The notes beneath the pieces were generated by a model that was not told the origin of the DNA, did not search any database, and saw only the letters and a program-made list of their open reading frames with translations. A stretch of DNA of 64,000 bases from Ascidia mentula (lineage: Eukaryota; Chordata; Ascidiacea; Phlebobranchia; Ascidiidae), in assembly GCA_947561715.1 (NCBI GenBank), contig OX387197.1:17530266-17594265 (forward strand). Reading direction: 5' to 3'. This document shows positions 1 to 11,500 of this stretch, piece after piece (position 1 is the stretch's first letter; each line of letters begins with the position of its first letter). Both the position numbers and the translations under genes were made by a program.

Positions 1-590
1 TTATCAGAAATTTTACAGGCGGGCCAATGATATATGACATCAACAAGAAGTGTTTACGTGCGCTAAAATTACACGGAACTACAGTATGAACAGCTTTCTT
101 AGAGCACCTCCAGTTTCTGCCAACATTTGGCGTGCACGATTGAATGACCCAACGGGTCGAATTTGTCAGAAGATCGTAGTTTGTCCATGTCCGATCAATA
201 ACCAGTTCGTGTAACTGAGTATCAGACAAATGAGTGCAGCTCATTCACAAACAACCCAAATCGTGTATTTGCGAGACATTTTGTTTCAATGATATTTGTA
301 GAGCCCAGTCGCCGGGAGGGAAAAAGGCTATCTGAAATAGACATCACTTGGCTGGTTCTAGGAGAAAAAAAGCAAAGTCAAGTCAAGTACTTTTCAGTCA
401 CATAGCTTCCTTCAGCTAAAAATAAGATGTTGAGTGAACACTGCCAGATTTTAAGGTTGCTGCCAAATACTTGCTGCCAAATACTTGAATATTATTAAGA
501 TGGAAGCCAGATTTTAAGGTTCAATAATTAAAATTGTGAGCAGGGCACTCTATAAAGTTGCCTAGGTGGCTATAAATAAAACAGCAAAAA
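1..590. other. No recognisable gene
   Basis: I see no coding exon, RNA gene or repeat structure that I can name. Short open frames here have no family features. The stretch is AT-rich flank of the Harbinger element that follows. Confidence 0.5.
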
Positions 591-1110
591 AATGAACGCA
601 AATGCATTTGCCTATTGTTGTGTGGCAAATTCCAACGCAACACTACAAGGAAATTTTATGCCGTCGCGGTTTTTTCGCGCGTTGTTCGAAGCGGCAGGGG
701 GCTTCACACCCGCAGAGCGGTTGGCGCTGACGGCAATAAATCATTTTTTGTTGCCACGAAAACTAGGCCAATGTGCCAGCCAATTTCAGCGTCTCTGCAT
801 CGTAAGATGTTGTGACAAAGCCAATTATCGTTTGAACGTTTAAATCTGCAATAAAATAAAATATTTATGTCTAGTGTGTTTCCTTAGCACAAGTGTAAAA
901 TGAATAATTTTGATTTAGTTGTGATATTACTGCTAAATCAGCAAGTGATATTGTTAGTGGCACTGATGTACAACATTTTGTACCCCAGAAGGTAAGTTGG
1001 TTTGTATATTGGTTGCTCCAAAATGAACTTTATGTTTCAAACAGACAAAACAGCCAAACAGAGTTGTTGCTATAACAAAAGCTGCATGCTGTTTACATAA
1101 TTTTTTGCAG

Positions 1111-1350
1111 ATCAAAAATAGGCAATGTGTGCAAAATGAAAAGTTCTATTGTACTGCTTTGTTTTTTGACCAAGAAGACAGAATGGGTAATGTAATTATG
1201 GGAGAATGGAGATCTGAAATGCAGAGTTATTCAAACTTCCAATCTATTGGTCGCATGGGTACAAATATGTATACCAGAGGTGCTGCTGCAGTACGAGACC
1301 ATTACAAAGATTATTTCATTTCAGAGAATGGTGCACTGCCTTGGCAATAA
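1111..1350 (+). pseudogene. HARBI1-like transposase, C-terminal exon only
   Basis: An exon follows a clear acceptor (ttttttgcag at 1101-1110). It reads IKNRQCVQNEKFYCTALFFD and ends in the stretch AVRDHYKDYFISENGALPWQ before a TAA stop. The ending 'VRD..., YF..., GA(L/V)PWQ' is typical of PIF/Harbinger (HARBI1 family, DDE superfamily) transposases. The DDE catalytic exons are absent upstream, so this is a remnant. It is partner to the MADF gene on the opposite strand of the same element. Confidence 0.75.
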
Positions 1351-1591
1351 TTGTTTTCAGTTGTTTTTTTCTATTCAGTGTAGTATCTTGTTTGGTGTAT
1401 ATTTTTTTCTTTTTCACACGCAATAAATCACACAATTTCTTTGATCTGGTTTCATGTTTAGAAGTGAACAGAGAATACAATGAGGTAACACATGCTGCAT
1501 GACAATTTAAAATTGCTGGAATAGAAAAGTAGAAAAGAAAGAACCATTGAAGAATAAACAGTAAAACACACATTATGCATTGCCAATTAAA

Positions 1592-2514
1592 TTAGCTCGT
1601 AGTGATGACAGATGCTCTGTAATTGCAGACATGGCCTCCTATGCCTTTTTTTGGCAGGCTTCTTAAGCTGCAAGCAACAAAATTTCCAAAGCCTGTAAAT
1701 TCATCATCTTGTCCGGTGTTGGATGCTGTTAATTCTGAAATGCTTTCCGTATTTTGGCGGAGCATGCTGCAAATGCTTTCCTGAAACAGTATGAAATATA
1801 TGAGTGGCATAAATTACATTTCAACCTAAAAACACTAACCTGAAAATCCAATCGATCAGAGCGTTTCCATTTCATGCCCTGCCTTGAAGTTGATGGCAGA
1901 GATGTACTTGGTGGGGTAGCTATATCTTCTTCCACCTCCTCAAGGGTTATCTCCTCTGCAAACATCATTTGAATGTTTGTTTAAAGTAATAAAAACACAA
2001 ATAAATATGTATAAATACCTTGTTCTGGAACAGGTTCATCTTGTGTAAAATCAACCACAGGTGTTGATGGTCGGGAAAAGTTTCCAACAGTCCTGCAACA
2101 AACCATACTTGTTAGAAGTGCAATATATTTATAATTTAGCCCATACCAAAGTCACTCACATTTTATGCCTCAAATGATCCTGCAAAAATTTTAATGCTTC
2201 ATAATGCTCCCATTTTTGCAGGTTTTCAGCAGCAGCCCCACTCTTCCGTGCATTTTCAATTTTTCGCTTTTCTTTTGCAAAACGGTCTTGTAAGCTTTTC
2301 CATCATTTCATGCAATTCTCCACTGAATCAACAATTAATTAGTTGCTGGTCCAGACAACAACAGTACATTTATCCTACCTGACTGTCCAGTGCACTCACT
2401 AATGTTTTTCCAAACAGTTTCTTTTCGCTTCTGGTCTTTATATAGTTTGCTGCCAGAGTCATATATACATGGAGAATCATGTACCATTTGTATTAGCATT
2501 TCATTGAATTCCAT
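1592..2514 (-). pseudogene. MADF/Myb-SANT-like DNA-binding protein of the Harbinger element
   Basis: Five exons can be read on the - strand with consistent GT-AG junctions: 2514-2379, 2322-2160, about 2093-2020, 1955-1840 and 1780-1592. Exon 1 gives the start of a MADF domain (EFNEMLIQMVHDSPCIYD). Exon 2 gives its end (WKSLQDRFAKEKRKIENARK) and a W..YEALKFL motif. Exons 3 and 4 encode an acidic, Pro/Ser-rich linker. Exon 5 ends with DDEFTGFGNFVACSLRSLP, like the C-terminal motif of MADF-BESS proteins. One in-frame TGA just before the Trp of WKSLQDRF interrupts the domain where Arg is usual, consistent with a CGA to TGA change. In this superfamily the second protein binds transposon ends and helps the transposase. 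The copy is nearly complete but broken. The start Met at 2514 is chosen because the MADF domain begins there. Confidence 0.75.
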
Positions 2515-2960
2515 TATTAAACTTTTAAACAAACAAACTGCAAACAAAATTTCTCCACCAAATATTAATCACAGTTTAATTTATAAAATTTAATTGGTAA
2601 TCAGTATATTCATTTGACTAAATAATGATGAAATAACAAAACAAGTGTCAAAACCATTAACTTTAACCAGAAAATTTACGCCAACTTAGCATAAAACAAT
2701 TAATTTACAAACAAAACTAGCTAAAATTGTCAGAAATAAGTCAAATAACCCACAAAAATAAGTTTCTGCAGCCAGCAGAGCTACTAGCAAACAAAGCGTC
2801 TGACGGAAAAGTTAAATCAGATTTAACTCCGCCGTCAGACGCTTCGAGCGAGAAAATCACGCCGTCACGGCATGACGCCGGCTGGTGTGAATCCCCCGCC
2901 GCTTCGAAACCGCGTCGCCAGCCGTCAACCGCGTCTGGTGTGAATCCCGCTTAAGCTTTC

Positions 2961-5724
2961 ATGGTGGGATTTAACCTTTGCGGTAAGTGTAAAACCATTG
3001 TTGTATAATATGATTAAGATATCGTTATTAAACTTAGATTTGGGGAAATGAGATATCAAATGAAACTGCACAGTGTATTTGAGTTAAACTGTAATGTAAT
3101 TGATACATGCAGAATCACAAAATGTGGACATGGTGTTTTTGGTGGACAGCACCTCGTCTATCTCTAACGCTGATTTCCTAACATACAAATCAGCCTTTGC
3201 TTCAGCCTCTGAATTCCTTCCCTTGTCTAACACCTTCCAAGCAGCAATTCTTCAATATGGAAATCAAGACGTCAGAAAGTAAATTTCATCTCTTAATTTA
3301 AGGCATAACTCATCAAAACGTTTTTGTTTATTTTAGTTTTTCCCGATACTATTTCCAATGTAGCTTGTGTGATGCATGAAAATTAAGTGTGTCCTATTCA
3401 TATATGGATCCCTTTGTGTTTACGACACAAACACTCGCAGCAAAACACAGCACAGTACTATAATGACAATTTTGTGTAACTGCAGCATCAGCTATCTTCA
3501 TGACTCCTTCTATCAGTATCCAACCAAGCTTGGCGGTTGCACCAACGTAACGTGTTTCAAAACCGCCATTAACGGCAACATGCCCCATTTGCTTGCAGCG
3601 AGCACCTTCACCGCAACAGCAATCATGCGAGCAGTTTTGGTGAGCGTTGTTCAATATTAAAAAATGCGGAAAACATGGTCAAGTACAAACGTTTTTACCC
3701 AGATCGACTTCGCTCGATCAACAAATTTTGCCAATTCAATGAAATTCCTCATTTTGACAACAGACGATCCAGCGATTGACTCAAGTACTTTAGCTGAAAG
3801 GCAAGTATTGTCATAAAACAACAAATGTCTTTTGACGATTGTGCGACTGACGCGATTATTTCGGCTGAGCATTACCATTCAGTCAAGAGTCTTATGCTGT
3901 TCTAACTGTTTCTTTTTTTGCAGTGTCAACCTAACTATCACCAACGGCATCACAGTTTATGCAATTGGCATCGGCCCAAACGCCGACAAAGCACAGTTGT
4001 TGCAAATAGCTGGAAACGCATCGAGAGTTTTCACGGCGCCTTCGTTTTCAGATTTCGCGGCACAACTGAACAATTCGCTGTCCGCGATTATAGCGCAAGG
4101 TAAAGATGCACATATTTAAATATTACACGAAAAATAATTTGTTTGTCGCGCAGCTACCGTTCAGCCGACACCGCAGTCATCCAGCACCATTTCAGGTACA
4201 ATAAACAATTATTATTATTATTTTTCAACCAGTTTTATTGATCAAGCAGTTGTTTTTACTTCTTTGATTATCTAAAAACAATTTATGTAAACAATTCAAA
4301 TAAAAAAAGTGAGTTTACGCAAATTATGTGTAGTTTTGGTAGTTGTGTACGACAACCACTAAAAAAAATGTTTTTCCTACAGGTAGCAATCAGGCAACAC
4401 AGCAGTCATCTACCACTTCAGGTAGAACAAACCTTTGTTGTTAATCTCTAAACATTATATTTAACAAACTTTTATTGCTGCAATCTGCAACAACCCTTGA
4501 CACAATTCAAACTTTTTGCAGTACCGTATTTACTCGATTGTAAGCCGCGTCTTATAAAGTTTTTTAACCTACCGTTTGTGCGGCTTACGATCGAGGGCGG
4601 CTTATATTCGAGGGCGGCTTACATCATTTAGGACGCATCTCTGTATTTCTATGGAAAAGACTTTCCCGGTTGGGAAATGCCCTTCTCGAACTCTGTCCTG
4701 CGTAACAGAGTAAAATTATGTGTAACAATGCAATGGGTCATGCATGGGCGCCAGTGTTTTGGTTGAATGAGCGCAGATGAACAGGCTGTTGCCAGGGCGA
4801 TTTTCAGCGTGTTTGGGGCAGTTTTGGTTTGTTTTTCAGGGTTAATAGTCAGGCAGTAAATTGGTAGAGGGTGCTGTTGTACATGTAGCTGAAAAACTAC
4901 CCAAATATTGAGGTTGATTTTGTGAAAAAATGAATCACAGAAAGTATGTTCAATTTGTGATTTTCTGTCAGTGCGGACCCTTGGCAAGGAATTGTGGCCA
5001 AATTTATAATCGAAATAACTACTTAAACTGCTCCCCCGGGGGCATTTTGACCCTCTGTTGGCCATTATTTTGGTCAAAAAAGCAGAAAAAAGTGTAGGTT
5101 TGTTTTGTGAAAAAATGAATCACAGAAAGTTACCTCCATTTGCGATTAAGTGAAGCCACCAACCCTCCTCTACACAATTCATGAAGAATTAGATGTCTTG
5201 TAATTGTCTTGGGGCCCCACCGGGGCTGTTTGTACACCCCCTAGGACTGACAATTTAGCAGTTAGCCTTTGCAAAACCCCCCAATGTGCTGTCTTAATGT
5301 CACGCAGATATTTTGTCTGCGCTCTGTTTTTTAATGAAATTTACCATCAAATCGCTCCATCGTACCAGTATGTTTTATCGCACAAGGTTGTCAGCGTATC
5401 TGACAATTTTAAACCACAGATTTGTTGACAATTATTGTTGTAGAGCACCTAAGTTTGTCTTTAACATTAACGTGCGGCTTACATTCGAGGGCGGCTTATA
5501 TTAATTTTTGAACACCGTCGCATGCGGCTTACAATCGAGGGCGGCTTACATTCTAGGGCGGCTTACAATCGAGTAAATACGGTACTCCAATACTACCAAA
5601 CAAACGAAATTAGAGTGTAATGAAATTGCCTCTGTTTCTTGTTGCAGGCTGTGAACACACCGCAAGACCCATTTGGATTTCATTGGTCGTGGTTCTCGCT
5701 GCTCTGTGCGGTTGGGCTTATTGA
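2961..5724 (+). CDS. vWA-domain surface protein, gene 1 (signal peptide lost)
   Basis: Exons: 2961-2982, 3113-3278, 3486-3639, 3703-3800, 3924-4099, 4154-4195, 4383-4421, 5648-5724. The four middle exons (166, 154, 98, 176 nt) encode one vWA domain of about 198 residues. It carries a metal-site motif VDSTSS, a paired-Cys segment (CTNVTCFKTA) and FLILTTDDPAID, where the last MIDAS Asp lies. Two small Ser/Thr/Gln-rich exons follow (STIS, SSTTSG), all with phase-1 ends. The last exon gives ARPIWISLVVVLAALCGWAY and stop, a hydrophobic tail without cytoplasmic part that suggests a GPI anchor. Exon 4 uses a GC donor (gcaagt). Unlike genes 2-4, no signal-peptide exon is complete: only MVGFNLC remains, next to the Harbinger element. 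The gene may therefore be non-functional or use an upstream exon I cannot see. Confidence 0.8.
4521..5585. mobile_element. Non-autonomous DNA transposon (MITE-like) in last intron of gene 1
   Basis: The ends are perfect inverted repeats of 28 bp beginning gtaccgtatttactcgattg. Inside each end are several subterminal copies of a 'gggcggcttac/ta' motif in alternating contexts. The 1065-bp interior has no coding sequence I recognise. The whole element lies inside the last intron (4422-5647), so splicing of gene 1 need not be affected. The outer GTAC is palindromic, which prevents a clear call of the target duplication. The superfamily is not assigned. Confidence 0.8.
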
Positions 5725-8575
5725 TACTTACTGTGATATCGACGCGTCTTTACAGCAATTTATACGCCTATATACCCAATGCAGTTTATTCATCAGGGAA
5801 CAAGGTTGTCACACTTTCCACGCGCTTTTTGCTTGCAAATTTAAGGGAATTGGGCAACTTCGCCCCTTGTGATTTTTAGTTTTAGAAACGAAGTCCGTCG
5901 AAACGGATGATGTAGATACCAAGGGTTTCTGACTCGACTGCTGCAAGATTTTTGTAGACACATTTTTATATTATGCAGCGACCTAGTAAAACGTTTTATA
6001 TTTCAACCTGACATGTGGTTCCGTGACTAAATATATTAAAAAGTTTTAAGCTACATATTACAATGGCATGCAGTATCAAAAAGATTCTTAAATTTACAAT
6101 TGATGGAGTTGATATCATTTTCAGAATTCTCATTCTATTTTGTAATCATTGATTTATTCTACTGCTTTTCCCGCGCACTTCTGACTTTTTTTGTGCAAAG
6201 CCGGTGTTTTTTGACGGTGCTTATATATCCTATCGCTCTGCAGTAAATTTGATTACACAGCGCATCCTTTGCACTGTTGCATGACACCTGTAGAAACTTT
6301 AAGGCGGAGTGGCATTAACTATTTTCTCAAGACATTTTTGTGCTGAAAAATTCGATGGGATTAAATTGGTAACAAATGTAGCCTGCATTTAATAGGCTTG
6401 ATGGGATTTAGTAACACCATATTGACGTTATCGTTATCCAAATTTATGCCTAAAAAGGTAATGTAGAAGTTAAAGGTTCTGCTCAGGCGCGATGGGTTTT
6501 ATGCAGTGAATAAGTGACCAGAGCCTCGTTTTTAATAAGCATAGGTCAGTCTTGTATTTTCATGCATGTAACTGCAAGGTATTATGGAAGGATGAGATTT
6601 ACATTCCAGCGAAGTAATTGATTTCCGTACTGTGGAAAAAACGTTGACGGACGCTTTTCCTTGTACATTAGGATGAATCACAAACACAAACCAAGTTTAC
6701 AGGAGAAAAACCTAGCTTAATTTTTTTAAAAATTATACCACTTTTTGTCTTCTGATGTTATACCACGGACCTTGAGAGTAAAAACTGCTCCGTTTGTTTT
6801 TAGAGGTCACCTGAGATTGTAAGGGGCACCGACGTTTCGATAGAAATACTTCATTCATAAATCAAATAACGGTGTTCGTTTACCATGTATTAATACTTAT
6901 TACCCCCTGCACTCGTATAAAGTCTGGTGTTTAGCACCGAATTCAGCCCACTCTCGTGTTACACAATCGAATTTATCGCTTTGGCGTCACACAAACAGTA
7001 TAAATAACTCGAGTTATTGCCACACTGTACCTCTTCCTGACGATAAGGGTCTGGTGACTTGATTCAACAATACTTGACAGCGAACGTGGTAAGCACTCCA
7101 CGCAGACAGACATAAACACTCGCTAACGTTGGGAGAAATTGCTTCGACGAAGAATTGTGTGACGTCACAGTCAACTGTCTTGCGTAACATTTGCGGTACA
7201 AGGGGGATGGAGATAGGAAATGTAATGTCATTGTTCAATTACTCACACACAATGTCTATTTTCGCAGGTTTTATTGCGTTGATTTCATTTGTACCATTTG
7301 TAAACATGTGCCTTTTCTCTGCACCCGGTTTATTTTATGACACTAACTTCTAATGAATGTTATGTTCGAAAATAAGGTGTAGGTTTCACTGGGCGCTTGT
7401 GTTCAAGTAGCCAGCAGGACAGTGTAACTGTGTCAAAACCTATCAAATTTACACTACCTTAAAAATTTACGTGAAGGCATTGACTGCAGCGAACTTTGAA
7501 TCCAGTAGAGATAATTTTGACGCGGCTTTTTTTCCTACAAATAGTATAAAATCATCATGTTGCTGTTTGATTTGTATAGCGGTATATATCTATGAGATCC
7601 GTTGGGGTAATGATGTCAAATCGACTTACAAGGGCTGATAAGTAGTACATTAGGTGATGATTTGAGACCGCAAAAATGTTGCAATACTGACTCAAATTTG
7701 TATTTTTTTATTGCTTTAATTGCGATAGACTTTGAATTTGGGTTGAGTGAAAAGCAAGCGTAAGTAAAAACAGACTTGGTCCATCACTCCCAGATGCATA
7801 TTCGTTACATTATTACAAATAAGTTTGTGAAACTGTTGTTTTCTTCGCACACATATGCTAAACGGCTCTTTTGAGCTAACTGTGTTTGTTATGTGCGGTC
7901 GTTATCCCAGATACCGCTGTTCTAAGGAAACTGAATGGGTCTCAATCTATAGTTTTTAGACATACGTAACGTTATCTATGCAAGAAAATCATTTAAACAT
8001 CATTGAAAGCTTTGGTGTTGTTCGCGCATAGCAATTGGAACGCGCAATGACAACACAAATGGGGACTTGACGTTTCAAAAAGTTTTCCTTGGTCTTTCAA
8101 AGACTAATGTGTTGTTAAAGTTAAGTGAAAACCCTGAAACAAGGGCGTTGCGCACATATCTGCTCGCTGAAACTAAACCGGCCGGCGGTGATTTTAGCTG
8201 AAAAAAAAAACAGATTGAATATCGGAGCTGCTAGATGGAGAGGAAAAAAGAACACCAGTCAGCCATGACAATGTCTGACGTATAGTGTGATGTAGTAAAT
8301 ATAGCGACAGTCTTGTTGGTCTGCGCGTTGAAGGTTGTTACTTTTGCCGATACAAGGATACCAGAAAGAAGTATAGGACAAAGGCGTTAACTTAGAAGTA
8401 AACGTAGTAATAGCAACTGGACAAAGACTCGTTGAGTTTTATATGTTTGTTGGCTGTGTTTACACTTGATACGTTTTTGCACAGTTACCTGTTAACTCCT
8501 TCTTGTTTGTAGATTGCGTTTTCGAAGTTTTTGCCCTAGTCAACTCAACAGTTTCAAAAGCAGTTTCAGAGAAAT
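5725..8575. other. Intergenic, nothing recognised
   Basis: This stretch between genes 1 and 2 is AT-rich. I find no vWA exon, transposon end or RNA gene. The open frames around 7014-7353 overlap on both strands and show no family features. The last 240 bases (about 8340-8575) are the leader region of gene 2; a related sequence recurs inverted at about 31900-32160. Confidence 0.55.
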
Positions 8576-11500
8576 ATGTTACGTCGCTTTGCTGGCGAAT
8601 CGGTCGTATCGGTTTTCATTTTACTTTGTTGTCTTTGTGGTAGGTATACGTGTAACTGTTACGTAACAATTGTGATCCAGTATTCTCTCAAAAAGAATAC
8701 AGTATTAGTATTAAAGTAATAAATTGAAGCATTAAGGTTTGTTCCTGTTTGTGTTTCTGCTTCGATGATGTAGTTTATGATAAACTAGCAACTAGTGTCT
8801 GTGCTTGTTTACAGAGGCCCAAAACGTGGACTTGGTGTTTTTGGTGGACAGCACCTCATCGATCTCTAACAATGATTTTCTAACATACAAAGCTGCCTTT
8901 ATGTCCAACGCTGAAAACCTCCCATTGTCCAGTACCTTTCACGCTGCTATTCTTCAATACGGAAACCAGGATGTCAGAAAGTAAGCATCAAGTTGGTAAA
9001 CAGAATTGCCCGCACTTCTTTGTAACAGTGCTATCCCTAAACCAATGCTACTATATAGACTGACTGTAAATGACCACAAAGATACCGTACAAAACTCTAT
9101 CACACTTTGGCTATACAATGCATTTATTCTAGCATCGACTATCATACGGATTCCTTCTATCAATATCCAACAAAACTGGGAAACTGCACCGATGTGACGT
9201 GCTTCAAAACTGCCGTCAACGACAACATGCCCCACCTCCTTGCTGCAAGTACTTTTACCTCTACAGCAATCATGCGAGCTGTTCTGGTGAGTGTGCTTGT
9301 AGAATACGAAGCAGATATAACCGCTTTCAGACAAGGCAGTTTCATTTTTTCCTACATTTTACGTTTGTCCAGCTTTTTGTGCTAAAAAACGGCCCCACTT
9401 ATGAATAAAATGATTCAGACTCTCGTGTCTTAATATTGATGAATTGAAAATTTTATATTGCGAAAAATAAAACCAACGCATGTGCAAACAAGCCATAATA
9501 ATCACTGAGAGCTGCAGACAGGGTGCACAAACGGTTTCGACCTGTAAAGTCCTATCAGTGCAGCTGGTGACCGTGACACATGCTAGCTGGTAGGCTGGCA
9601 GGCACACAGATTTCCACTTTGTGGTACCTTTCGGTCAATCGTCGATATGTTGGGTACTAAACTTTTAACAAAACAACAGTTTGGGATCCATTAGCGCTAT
9701 CGGCTCGGATTGCACTTAACATATCGACGATTGACCGAAAGGTACCACAAAGTTGAAATCTGTGTGCCTGCTAGTCTACCAGCTGGCATGTGTCACGGTT
9801 ACAAGCTGCACTGATGAGACCTCACATGTCGAAACAGTGTATACACCTGTATAGTTGTAAAAATTCTTTTTGTGTTGCATATTTTACGCAGATCGACTTC
9901 GCAGAATCGGCTAATAACGTCAATTCAGATAAGTTCCTAATTGTGACAACTGACGATCCTGCGATTGACAGCAATACTTTAGCTGAAAGGCAAGTATTGT
10001 CGGATACTTTACTTCGAATTTTGGGCAACCTGACACAAACCCGCTAGTACATGGCGCCCTCCTAAGCTGTAAACAGAATTTGTTACAAACCCCACCAGCT
10101 CATGCGGGTACTCCCCCAAAAACGATGGAAACAACGCTATCATCTCAAGATTGTGTCCCAATCTGATAAGTGGCGATAATGTTGGGAAAATATCATCCAT
10201 CAAATGTAACTAATTGCCTAACACCCTGTAACCTTTACACATGTTGTGCAAAATTTATATACTGTTATAATGAACAGAATTATATGCAGTATATATCATT
10301 AACACCAAAGTTCCTTCACGTTTTGGGTTGTGCACCCATAGCCTATGCTCAATGTGGTGGATTTTCAATATTTTTAAAATAACATTAAAAGTTATTCACA
10401 CACGTTTACCAAAATGGGGTATTTTGCATTGCAGTGTTAACCTTACTATCGCTAACAACGTTACCGTGTACACCATTGGCATCGGTCTAAATGTGGACAG
10501 TGCGCAGTTACTGCAAATAGCTGGAGATGCCTCAAGAGTTTCTACAGCGGCATCTTTTTCCGATTTCTCTGCAGAACTGAACGCTACAACTGAGAAAATA
10601 GTAGCCCAAGGTAACTTTCTGCTGAGACTTTTTGTCCGAAATCTGAACGTAGACGTAAAATTGTTGAATCCCTTTTATTTTGTCTATTGAAAAATATTAA
10701 CTTTATGATTTTAATAATTCCCAATAAAAGCTGTAACCACCACGACCATGACACCAACCACAACCACTACTGTGCCTACCACAACCACCATGGCACCAAC
10801 AACCACAACCACTATGGCAACTACAACTACAACCACAACCACCATGGCACCAACCACAACCACCATGGCACCAACCACAACCACCATGGCACCAACAACA
10901 ACGACTACCGTACGAAACACGATGACAACGCCGACAACGCAGACAGCAGTGCAACCAAACACCACTTCAGGTGTGAAATTCCTCCAAAAATTATAAGACC
11001 TGTTTAAACTGAAGTGCTTGTTTACAGAGGCCCAATACGTGGACATCGTGTTTTTGGTGGACAGCACCTCATCCATTACTAACGATGATTTTCTAGCATA
11101 CAAAGCTGCCTTTATATCCAACGCTGAAAACCTCCCATTGTCTAGTACCTTTCACGCTGCTATTCTTCAATACGGAAACCAGGATATCGGAAAGTAAGCA
11201 TTAAGTTGGTAAACAGAATTGCCCGCACTTCGGTAACTTGACATTGGAGTTTGTAACAGTGCTATACCTAAACCAATGCTATATATACTGACTGTAAACA
11301 ACCACAAAGATACCGTACAAAACTGTAGCACGTTTTGGCTTTACAATGCATTTATTTTAGCATCGACTATCGTACGGATTCCTTCTATCAATATCCAACA
11401 AAACTGGGCAACTGCACCGATGTGACTTGTTTCAAAACTGCCGTCAACGACAACATGCCCCACCTTCTTGCTGAAGATACGTTTACCTCGACAGCAATCA

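Larger units (their letters stand above)
655..2950. mobile_element. PIF/Harbinger DNA transposon, decayed
   Basis: The two ends are GC-rich and inverted relative to each other. About 655-760 on the + strand resembles the reverse complement of about 2840-2950, sharing a core like 'tcgaagcggc' followed by a run of G and 'ttcacacc'. Inside lie the two genes expected of PIF/Harbinger elements in opposite orientation: the C-terminal exon of a HARBI1-like transposase on + and a MADF (Myb/SANT-like) gene on -. The upstream transposase exons are missing, because only about 350 bases separate the left end from the last exon. A clean 3-bp target duplication (TTA/TAA) is not evident, so the exact ends are uncertain. 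The element is non-autonomous as it stands. Confidence 0.8.

Noticed and set aside
592-843. 83-codon frame at the left end of the Harbinger element
   Set aside because: It runs across the element's terminal repeat and has no family features. Only a weak idea remains that its first codons were part of the old gene 1 start.
10703-11121. Long - strand open frames over the gene 2 stalk, one very Cys/His-rich, one Val-rich
   Set aside because: They are complements of ACC/ACA/ATG codon repeats. Composition alone keeps them open, and the + strand frame has proper exon borders.
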